In this document: in pieces, positions 39,101-51,100 of the stretch
Layout of the letters: every line of letters begins with the position of its first letter
Numbering within the stretch: position 1 is the stretch's first letter
Source of the DNA: Lutraria lutraria
Lineage: Eukaryota > Mollusca > Bivalvia > Venerida > Mactridae
Length of the DNA: 64,000 nt
Direction: 5' to 3'
Assembly (NCBI GenBank): GCA_964023205.1
Contig: OZ026835.1
Coordinates: 10,064,414 to 10,128,413, forward strand
The notes under the pieces: model-generated
Told to the model about the DNA's origin: nothing
The model's input: only the letters and a program-made list of their open reading frames with translations
The model's database searches: none
Made by a program: the position numbers and the translations under genes

Positions 39101-42100
39101 ACCTAAGATTTGACCCGGTGACACAGTTTTTGACCCGAATGACCCATATTCAACCTTGACCCACATATAATTGAGTAAACATTTTACAAGGTTTTGGTGC
39201 AGATCCAATCAAAACTGTGACATCTACAGCGTTTACAAAGTTTCCCTAAGATTTGACCCGGTGACTTAGTTATCGACCCCAGATGACCCATATTTGTACT
39301 TTACGGTTACATCATTAAAACAAACAATTTGACAAAGTTTGGTGAAGATCCAACTATAACTGTGAAATCTACAGTGTAAACATGTTTTTTTACAAGATTT
39401 GACTTAGGAACCTAGTTTTTGACCCACGATGACCCTTATTCGAACTTGTCTAAGATATTCTAAAGTGTTCACAAGATTTTCCCTTATTTGGCCCCGATTA
39501 CCTAGTTTTTCACCCAATATGGCCCAATATCGAACTCATCTTGAGATTTTGTCAATATTAACATTCTGTCCCAGTTTTACTAAAATTGAGCTAAAAATTC
39601 CTAGTGTGTTCACAACGTAAAGTTGGATGACGCACGACGACAGACGGAGACTGATCCTAAAAGCTCACCATGTCACTTTTTGACATGTGAGCTAAAAACT
39701 TAAACTAAACTAAAATCTAAATCATACCTTTGCTTTTCCTCTAAAAAAAGATTTTTAAACATAGTATAATAAATTCTTTAAATCAATACATACAAGATGG
39801 CCACAGCATTCTGCCAAGTCATTAAACAAATTAACAATATTGGAGACCTTTTGAAAAAGACTCGAGACAAAAAAATCCACATACATTATAACAATCTGTA
39901 TGAAGAAGTTCACCCCATTTTATTTTGATGCACATCTTTAAATGGAGGATTGAAGGTTATATTGTTGTTTTGGTGCGATTGCGGATTTTCTGTTGACAAA
40001 AGCTTAGAATTTTCTGCCACTTTTTTGTTGGCGTTGCCATTGAACTGCCTGGAAAAACAGTCGATTCCATTGGTCGGCGCAGAATTATGCACCAATCAGA
40101 TGAGCAGTAAGAAACGACTTGCTCACTTTGCACTGGCTCCTATAATATTTTTACTATTGTGACGATTGCAGTTTGTTTTTCATACACGACATGAATTGCA
40201 CCCCAAGCAATATCTTATGCAACATTTCAGTTTTTTAGTGACTCACGTCCTTGGTAGAACACTACGGCCATGATGGCCCTTTACATCTCACCAGAAAAAA
40301 GGCCTTTAGAGAAGAATTTGTTTCACCTTTTTCCTATTCATGAGCCTAAATAAATTGAGTGACCCCCCAGGGTGGGCCAATCTTGATTACGGGACCATCA
40401 TTTCAACCAACCTGGCAGAGGTCCACTAGACATTGCTACATCCAAAATATCTAAGCTCTAGGCACTGTAGCTTCTGACTAGAAGATTTTTAAAATTTTCC
40501 TATATAAGCCTACGTAAAATCAAGTGAACCCCTGGACGGAGCCAATTTTGACCCCAAGGCTACAACTTGAAAATCTTTGTAATGTCCCCAGATGATACCG
40601 CACACCAAATATCTAAGCTCTAGTCAATGTGGCTTCAGACAATTTTTGACAAAAGGACGGCGAAAAATAAAGAAAGAATACTAAAGTGACTCCCCCATGT
40701 TAAATATCAGCCACATAAAACCGATTTTAGCCACATAAACCCACTTTAGGACACTTATGCAAGTGACTCCAGTAGAGAGAGAGAGTCCTAACCACAACTC
40801 TATAGTCACCCAAACCCAGTTTGTTTGTACAGACGGACGCACCCAGGACGGACAACACGTGATCACAATAGAGCACTTTGTGCTCTGGTGAGCTAAAACG
40901 CATTGTGTCAATTATAATTCAAGATTGAAATCTTTCATACGATCAAAGTAAAGGGACTCAGGGAATTGGTCTCCAATCTATGTCAGGACGATTATTGCAA
41001 TGCAAACTATTGTGATTTATATGTTCTTAACAGTAAATCAAGTAATTTCTAACTAGCTCCCAACATGCTACAGTAGCTAATATAAGATACCTTTTTTCTC
41101 CAAGGGTGGTCACCAGGTCCATAGTTGTATAGTATCTCCTCCCCTGGTTTGATATCTCTAATCGCAACAAAATACAGTGATGGAACATTTTCCTCCTGAT
41201 GCACTTCTACCTTGCAGTTGGCGCCTTTCACACTATCATTTATAAGCCTCCCGAACGAACCGTCCTCTTCTGTAGCATCAATCCTTAAATAATCACCAAA
41301 ACAATGACTAAAGGGAAAACATATGACATTGTGTCATAGTTATTTAATAACATTAATAATAAGGCTAATAACTGTCAGGTTATAAGCGTTTCAGTAAAAT
41401 ATCACTCAAATTAGCTCATTTACAAGAAATTTGAATCTTCAAATTGAAGAAGTGAACTGAATAAACTGTTTAATGAGACAAAACTATATTCAGCAATTCC
41501 ATTAATCATTAAACTATATCATTTCAATATATCAGTAACATTTATTTCAACAAGTTATTTACCTAAGTAATATAATATGAATTGGCTTAAATTTTCATAA
41601 ACTTACATCAGCTATACATATATAGTTATTAAATAAAATATCAAAATGATTGGATAAAACATGGTATCTTGAAGTTGTAGACCATTTTTTAATTTGGCAG
41701 ATCACAATGTCATGAAAAGATTTTTTTCTGCTTTTTTGGAGACAAGTGATATATGTAAAATATTAATACAAATAAGGTGCATGAAACATACCAGCACAAC
41801 CTTCCTTTAAATGAAAATTCAAATATATATGTGTCATCACCAACTGGTTCGTCATAACGCAGCATTCCTTCGTATTTCAAGAATTTGTCACCTTGTTCTA
41901 TATTGGAATTGGTGTGAACGCATCTGCCTAAATGAAATGATTTTTTTAGAAGACAAATAGACTTATAAATAGAAAAATAGTACAGCAGAATGTTATTTCT
42001 ATAAATAAATAAGGGCAGTGATCTGCCTAAAATATAACAAGCTCTAAGACTATGTTGAGAGTGATCAACTTTAAAATTTTCTTTTTTAATTTCGAGGTAC

Positions 42101-45100
42101 TTAACTTTTCAGAGATGTTAAGGCCATCACTTATACCGGTAAATTCCTGGGAAGAGAAATAAGTCAAGCGCTTTGACAAGTCATTTAGGAAAGAATTAAT
42201 GGCATTATCACTAGAACTGTAGGAAAGGTGCAGAAGAGTGTGACTAAAAAATAAAACAAGAGGGCCAAGAAGGCCCTATATCGCTCACATGACAATAATT
42301 TTTTACTCATTAAAACTTGTCTTACATATAAATAAGACAAACATTCTGACAAGGTTTAGTGAAGATCTAATCAAAACCATGACAACTACTGCATAGACAA
42401 GGTTTTCTTAAGATTTTGCCTCGTGGCCTAGTTTATGACCCCAGATGACCCATGTTCAAAGTTGCCTTAAATAGCATTAATACAAACATTTGACAAGGTT
42501 TCGTGAAGATCCAATCAAAATTTTACATCTACAGTGTTAATAAGGTTTGCCTAAATTTTGACCTCATGACCTAGTTTTTGACCCTAGGTGACCCAGGGGT
42601 TCTGAAATATTTTCATTTCGCACTTGTCCACAGACAATTAACAACCTAATTTTCACTTGTCCATACAAAAAATTCACTTGCCCAGATATTCTTAAGCGTA
42701 ACCCTTTTGCACATACAAAAAGTTGCAATGCGCAACTTTAAATGGAAAACCTTTTTGTGCATGAAGAAATACCATCCGTATTTTTCTGAAGCCACGGAAA
42801 TTTAAACAAGAGGGCCATGATGGCCCTATAAATGCTCACCAGGAGAAAAGGTCATTTGGAGATTAACATTGTTGAAGTTTTCTATACGAGTCTAAGTAAG
42901 ATCAAGTATGAACAGATTTAAAAGAGGTCCATTAGACAAAGCTAGATACCAAATATCTTAGCTCTAGGCCTTGTGGTTTCGGAGAAGATTTTTAAAAATT
43001 TTCCTATATAAAATAGAATAAACCCCAGGGAAGGGCTAATTTTGACCCCGGGGCCATAACTTGAACAAACTTGGTAGAGGTCCACTAGACAATGCCACAT
43101 ACAAAATATCTAAGCTCTAGGCCTTGCGGTTTCGGAGAAGATTTTTTAAATTTTCCTATATAAAATAGAATAAACCCCAGGGCAGGGCCAATTTTGACCC
43201 TAGACAAATACCTTTTTCATCTTTTTTTACACACAAATCTGCTTCTGTGAATCCTTTCTTTTTGGTATTCCGTCTCTGTCTCATTTTAACTGGAAAATTT
43301 GGAAAAAAGGCTATAGGAGAAATTATTGAATTCATGATAAAACTAGAACTATCACTAAAGGTGACGAATACCCCCAGATGCGGCCTTGACACAGTTATTG
43401 TTACATTTTACAGAGGGAAATATAATGCATTTTCATTTTTTTAATGCCTGCAATTGTTGCTTAGAAATATCCTGACCAGTTTCTAAATATTCATTATATA
43501 AAAATAACAAAGGGCCATAACTCATTAAAATTTACTTGGCCAAAACCTATTGTGGTCATGCACAACTTGGCAAACTACTTAACACTTCTAACTCAGTGAA
43601 AATTAATCCAAACAAAACCTGGTTATTGAATGCACAACTTGGCTTCCTTTTTGAAACTTCTGTGAAGTTTCAATGAATTCCTATGAGTAGTTATATACAC
43701 AGTATAAAAAACAACAAAGGGCCATAACTCAGTGAAAATTTAACCAACCAAGACAAGCTTAATGCATGCACAACTAGGCTAACTACTTATCACTTCTGAG
43801 AAGTTTTATTCAATTCCTGTCAGTAGCCAATGAGAGAGTCAGGACAAAATTTGCCTATTGTATATACTGTAGAAAAAAAACAAAGGGCTATAACTCAGTG
43901 AAAATCAATCCAAATGAAATATGATTTAAGCATGCACAACTAGGCTAACTACTAATTACTTCTGTGAAGTTTCGATGAAATCCTGTAAGTAGTTGCTGAG
44001 AAATTGTCCGGACAAAATTTGCCTATTGTATATACTGTATAAAAACAACAAAGGGGTATAACTCCGTGAAAATTAATCCGAACAAAAACTGCTTTAAGCA
44101 TGCATAACTAAGCTTACTACTGATCACTTCCATGAAGTTTCATTGAAATCCTGTATGTAGTTGCTGAGAAATTCTCCGGTCAAATTGTGTCTACAGACGC
44201 ACGGACAGACCGACCGACCGACGAGCGTGAATCCAATATAGCCCCCATATATTTCATATCTGGGGGTATAATTATGAGGCTCATGATGATTGTCTTGTTT
44301 GACCAGCTAGAAAAAATGGCTGATATAAGATGAGACAACTTCAGATCTAAATGAGAAAAGTCAAGCAAGAGTAGAGTTTATCAGTTTGTTTTTGTTTTAA
44401 TCATTTGCAAACATTCATCTGGGACCATAAATAATTCGAATGCAATACATACAAGTATGTACCATGAGAATTATGTCAACAAACTGCAAACATAGAAAAA
44501 CTAACATTTTTGCAAAATGTCATAAACTCTAATTTGCACTGCATGAATAAGTACGAAAATTCCCAGCGCAAATAAGTCTGTTTTTCGTACCCGTGTCGTA
44601 CCCAAAATTTCCAAAAAATTTGCTATAAAACCGAACTACATACTCAATACCGGTACTCAATAATCGACTGAAATCGGTGACAATAACATGTTTTTATCTT
44701 CTTTCAATAAAACTGGAGATGTTTCAACATCAAAACTTTAGAGAAGTTAGAGAAAAAAATAACAGAAGTTCTAGAAGACGTGATTCCTCAAAAATCTATC
44801 TACTTTAGTTTTCAATTCAGACAATTACGAAAATCACTTGGATAAATTTTTAATTGATGTATTTGGGGCAGTCTAGTTACAATATCGGAATTTGTAAACT
44901 GAGTACCCGTAAACGCCCATGTATAAGACATACTATTTTACTTCCAAAATCGCCCATGTATAAGACATACTATTTTACTTCCAAAATCGGGACCAAAAAT
45001 TGGGTGTGTCTTATACATGACTTTAGAACCCAATCCCATGTTTTCTGCAACTCGAAACAAACAAAATGGATTCTGAAGTAATAGTTTTTCACACTTACCT

Positions 45101-48100
45101 ACTGTTCATATAACTTAAGAGTCTTTGGTAAAACATAAATTCCACAACAATCCTTAACTATTATTGATATAAAGAACTGAATCACAGCTAAAATGTCAAA
45201 CAGATCATAAAAATGTGTGATCTTTAAACTGCTAGCCAACATCACACAAATATCAGAGGACACCCATGGCAGTCAATCTTTGATCTTTAAAATTCACTGC
45301 TCTTTAGTCAACTTATGTTTTTGACCCAAGATGACCCATGTTCGAACTGTCCCAAGATATTATTATAAAGAGAAACATTCTGACAAGATTTCATGATGAT
45401 CCAATCAAAACAGTGATTTCTAGAGTGTTGTGTAACTTATCCGAGGTACCAATAAATAAAATATTTCCATTTATATGCTTTTAAATACACGGCAGATTTT
45501 TGCAAACTGCAAAATAAATACAATTGAGATAAGCAGCTGGGAAAAATAAATAAGTAGTAATTCTAAATGAAGTGCCCAAATAGTAAGAAAGTGACAACTA
45601 TGCTAGCCATTTACTTACCCATTAAACCATGTATCCAAACTTTTTAAAAAAAATGTGTTTCTCTTTTAATAGAGATACGCTTAGTTCCCAGACAGAAAAG
45701 ATGCGGAACACAATGAGACATCCATTCCAGTAATGACGCACTTCACAGTTAGACCTTTCAAATGATGTTAGAGATTGAAGCAAAGTGTTAACATCTTTTG
45801 TAAGTAAAAAAATGGATGGCAGATGATCCATTTCTAAGCACATGTGACATGTCTCACTTTGTATCTATAAATAGGAATGGTGACATCACATCCTGTGCTA
45901 ATGTCCCCACAAACTTTACCAGTCTGAAATTTTACTCCAGCTTTGTTATATTTCTATAAATAGATTTATGATATAAATTTCTAAGATTTTTTCTTCCAGA
46001 TTTTAGGACAATGGCCCATTCTCGTGGACAATCAAAGTTAATTGTACATGGTTATACACTAGCTGCCTAACTTAAAATTTGCAGACAAAAACCAGTAATA
46101 AAATACCAAGAAGTGTTAACAAGCCTTTTTCTGACCAAGTTTCATGATTATTGGGTAAAAAATGTGGCCTCTATTTAACATTCTTATTACACATCCGTCA
46201 GTGTTTGTTTTCTAGGTGGCTATTTTTAGTGTTTATTTATTTAATATTCACTGTGCAGCAAGTTAGGGATACAGGAGGTGACTACTGCCCTCCGTTCCAA
46301 GCATTTAAGATGGTACGGTCATGCCGCTCGCACAACCTCATGTACTAATTCCATCATGTGCATGACCATCCCTATAGTACCAGAGGACGTGGAAGACCAA
46401 GGAAGTCTTGTATTGAGGCTGACTTTAATACATGCCGCCTCAGTAACATGAGCCCTCAAAATAGAGAAGCATGGAGATCGGGTGTTAGACACTCTATCTA
46501 TCTGCTGCCTACCCCAGTATCTGGGACACCCGCAGCAGCTGTCAAATAAACTTAGGATTAAGTAAGTTACTACGGAAGTGACGTCATGCCAAACTGTAGT
46601 TCTGGCTTTCAAAACTTTATAAGCCACTTTTCAATGTTTTGCTCAATCAACAGATGCGACATTAATGTTTTGGATCACACCAATTTCGAATGCTTACCAG
46701 AATAAACAACAATTGTGTAGCCTGCCCTTGCAAATACCCTTTTCCCAATCAAATCTTGTACATTATTTGATAAAGTAATTACTTCAACATCATTTTATAC
46801 CATTTAAAGTATCGAACCATTAGGACAGCAAATTAATTTGCTTATATATCTTCAAAACATCAATTGCAGCTGATTCCATCCGCCATGACCATAGCAGATT
46901 CGCGAAATCTCCTATTACGTATTCCTATTTTCATTGTTTATTTTCTTAAGACTGCTTTTAATACTTTATTAAATTATAACCCATGCAGGGTCAGTCTCGT
47001 AATCGCATGCCCAAAATTTTGGCATAATTTCGATATAGCGCTATAGACACTTTGGAGTTCAAAATAAGGTTTTTATATGTTGACACTTAGCTTTAGTGAT
47101 CTCATGATAGCCGTTGACAATCAAACATTCGTAGCTGTACATTTGAAATCGTCGACTATCGATAGTGCATTAGAACAATCGAAAGTCGCTAGTAAATACA
47201 CCAATTACTCGACGCACATCTAAATACAGTACACGCGTAGTGGGTTTTCCAATTTCCACCTGCCACGGTGGCAACGAGTCTGGGTGACAAGGCAAAATTT
47301 GTCACCGTGAATCAACCCAATTTCACCCAGATCTTTAAATTACATTGGACTGCCACGGTGACCATTGCCACCGTGATCCACAGTGACAACATAAAATTAC
47401 TGTGACAACACGATGGCAACACGACCTATGAAAAAAATTAAGAATAAATTCAATAAGATCATGGAACAAATGCCGTTAAGCCGACCAAATTAATAGTTAA
47501 GCCGACCAAATTAATATGGGTCCTGAAATTATCAGTAAAATCCAACTCAACTAATGGCTGAGTAACAAAAAAATATTTTCAGACACATGCACAGAACTAA
47601 AACACAACAATTAAGGTCTGCACATATTTTTGCACAAATGGGGTGAACTGGTGCAATCGTCTTGCCAGAGAGTGAACTATTATTGACTTTCTATTTTTAG
47701 CGCTGTTGAAATAAACAAGGTTTAAAGTTAGTGTAACTGACGTCATGAATGATGTCATCTGTCAATCAGATGAGTATATCTTGCTCTCTGGTAACAGTGT
47801 TTAATATTTTACTCCCATAAATTTAACAGGAATGTCCTAATTTAAACTTGTAATATGTCAATAAGGTCAGACTTTATTGCAATTTAATCCCAATATGATC
47901 TACACACATTGTTTTGATGAGGTTAGTGTTGAAACTGATGCTTAGCATGTGTTTGATGAATGCTAGCATTTTCATTGGTTGTTTGTTTTCCAAACTGACC
48001 TTGACTGGCAAATTAACCTCCATTTAATTTTAGCTGTAACCCCGCGCAATTGATATGCAGTGCTATTGACTGTTCAAGAGAATTTGTACCCTTCTTATTC

Positions 48101-51100
48101 ATGTGTTATTAGTGTTGAAACTGAAGCAGTTTGGTCTAATTTGGTGACAAAACTTAGCAAACTAACTATACGTCATTTTCTGAAAATCACTTCATAAATG
48201 TGTTAAGTTTGTCAGAAAACACTGCCATCCCATTTTCGATATCTATGATTAAAATTTGGGTTTACATGTACAGTACGGTTCCGGTGATTTGTCTGATTTT
48301 CGCGTTTCCCTGCATTCGTTATCGTCAATTTATCACCCGTATCGACGATTTTCATCGCGACATCGATCTTGAAAAAATGCGAATCACCGCAATGTCACTA
48401 ATCACCGCGTTTTATGACTTATTTATCAGTTGGTAATCTTTGATAGCGATGGATCGCGGTGATTCGCGAACGTCTAAAGCCGACTCTCAAGTAAATAAAA
48501 TGATATCCATTGTGAATCTTTCTTCTATTTTCGATTCATGTGTCTATTTTTAGTGTTTAGTTCCAAAAATCGATAAAAAGTCATAGGGTCGGCGGAAAAA
48601 AATAGGGTTGGTCGGGTTACCTGAACCACACATATTTTTTTTTTTTAGCCTCATGCTTGACAAAGTTATGAGCCGGACAAGAACATACACTTTCACTATA
48701 TCCATAATAATATGCACCGACTTAGAACGGCCACTGTGACCTTGACCTTTGAGCAAGTGACACAATTTAAGCGCTTGACACGTCATCTTGATATGATGAA
48801 CATTTGTGCCAGTTTATTTCAAAATCCTATCATGCATGACAGAGTTACAAGCCGGAAACAAACATATACACACAATGCTTTAAGTGTTGACTCTGGCCTT
48901 GACCTTTGAGCAAGCGACATTGTTTTTGCTCATGAAACATCGTCTTGATATGATGAACATTTGTGCCAATTAATTTCAAAATTCTATCATGAATGACAAG
49001 AGTTATAAGCCGGACACGAACATATACACACAATGCTTTAAGTGTCAACCGTGACCTTGACCTTTGAGAAAGCGACACAGTTTTTGCACATGATTCATTG
49101 TGTTGTTATGCTGAACATTTGTGCCAAATTATTTCAAAATCCGATCATGCATGACAAAGTTATGAGACGGACACAAAAATCCGTAACACACAAACAAACA
49201 CACACACCAACAGACAGGGTAAACACTATATGCTAAACGCCATTTCATGACATGGGCATAATAAACATGCTCAATAATCCTGTTTTGCACTTGTTCTAAG
49301 CATTATTATACAATGCAGGGATAAAATCAAATAATTTGATTGTATTACAACACCAACTCACCCATTAATTCCTAGAAATTTTGAAAATCAATTTCTTTGT
49401 TTTAATAATTATCACAGTAAATGTTCTAGTTGAATAAATCATAAGTCAAAAGAAGGAAGAATATTTAGTCAATATCACATTTTACTGGCTTTGAAATTCT
49501 AGGTAAGGATTTAACATTTACCTAAAATTTGGAAAATCAATGACTGGACTAGAATTATTTTCACATCCATGTCCCCTAAATGCTTGCTGAAGCATAGTGT
49601 ACATAAGCCAAAACATACTCATCACAGGTTAATTAAAATTTACCTTTCCCTGGAAAATGTTTTATTTCAAATCCAGACTGGTCTTGGTTTTTCTTCATCG
49701 ATTTCTTGGCTTCACAAGCCGGATTTACTCTTTTAGCACGACCTGAAATCCAAATCTTAGTTTAGAAGTCTGGTTTACACACACTTTAAACCTTGCAGTT
49801 CTTTTTACAGTGTCAGGGATACGAATAGTCAACATTCGCAAAAAATGTCTCGATATCATCTGTAGTGTACAAATAGTAATACTAGGATACGAAGTGATAA
49901 TTTTAGAAAATAGAATGAGAGATGTTGTACTTTCCAGTGTCTGATCTAGAATGCGCAATTGCGAGATTCATGCTATTTTTTTGAAAATCCCCCATTTTAA
50001 ATGATCGGACGCGCAACATTCCTGTAAAAATCCCCCATATTCGGTAAGCAGATGTGAGACATACTACCTTACCTTACTAACCTTAGGATGTTCATCATAA
50101 TCGTGGAGTCCCGATTTATTTAAGATCTACTAGCTTTAATAGGCAACATGAAATCGAAAGTAGAAATGTTATCATTCCGATGGTTGCCTATTCTACATGA
50201 CACTTTACGATAAAGCTGGGAACCAAGTATTTTTATTCCGGTTGAGTGATATCTGCCCATAATACGAATCGAAACCATGTGCGAACGAAAATTATTTCAT
50301 TATATTTTTCTTTTAACATCATACGTTGTTACCCTTGATATTTTATGCCGATATATTTTTATTTAAATGTGGAGATATCTAATTGACGTGCCAAATAACA
50401 AATACTAGTTTTTGAATAAAAATTCTTGAATAACCGTTTCGTTTTTTTAATGATTATACAACTTACTTAAACCACGCTAAGCATTAAACCTCGCTATAAA
50501 GCAGACGATCAAGATCTTTGATAATGAGTCAATGACAATGTCACAGTCGTCAAAAAAGAGAATTACCGACTTTTTCAATACATGAAGTACCCCAAAATTA
50601 AAATTTTTCTTGAATCCGGATAAAAATACCGTTGGGTATCGATGCATCGAGATCCGATGAGTTTTCTGATGTAAATATGAACACGCCCCATACTTTAAAA
50701 AAATCCCCCCATATTTTTTAAGGTAGGGGGGAAAGTCCCCCTACTTTCTAAATCCTAGATCGGACACTGGACTTTCCATTGTCTCTCATGGACAGGTCGA
50801 GTAAATCAAACCATACAAGCTATTGCTGTTGTTTGTTATTTCTCTGTCGACTTCAAATAAAATTTATCTTACAGATATATACAGGTCATACGAATAATCG
50901 GAATTACTGTGACTTTTTACTTAGCAGCTTAAAATTCATCACAGTACTAATATGCAATCATAAAACCATTATAAACAATTCTTCTTACTGCAAACAAAAA
51001 ATGAAAAATACTCTAAACAAGAGGGCCATGATGGCCCTATATCGCTCACCAGATAAAAAGACTTTTGAGAAAATTATCATGAGCCTTTGTAAAATTAAGT

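Noticed and set aside
39910..40095. Minus-strand stretch with a good acceptor (gttttttccag) and MATPTKKWQK or NGNANKKVAE frames
   Set aside because: Considered as the missing exon between SET and repeat exons. Both frames reach a stop without a donor of the right phase, and the 13-nt microexon fits better.
46319..46627. 102-aa minus-strand ORF over the LINE remnant
   Set aside because: The plus-strand frames match a LINE ORF2 tail; this ORF is their antisense.
47255..47420. Possible structured RNA from the ccaccgtg cluster
   Set aside because: No recognisable RNA family or conserved layout. Kept only as a repeat.
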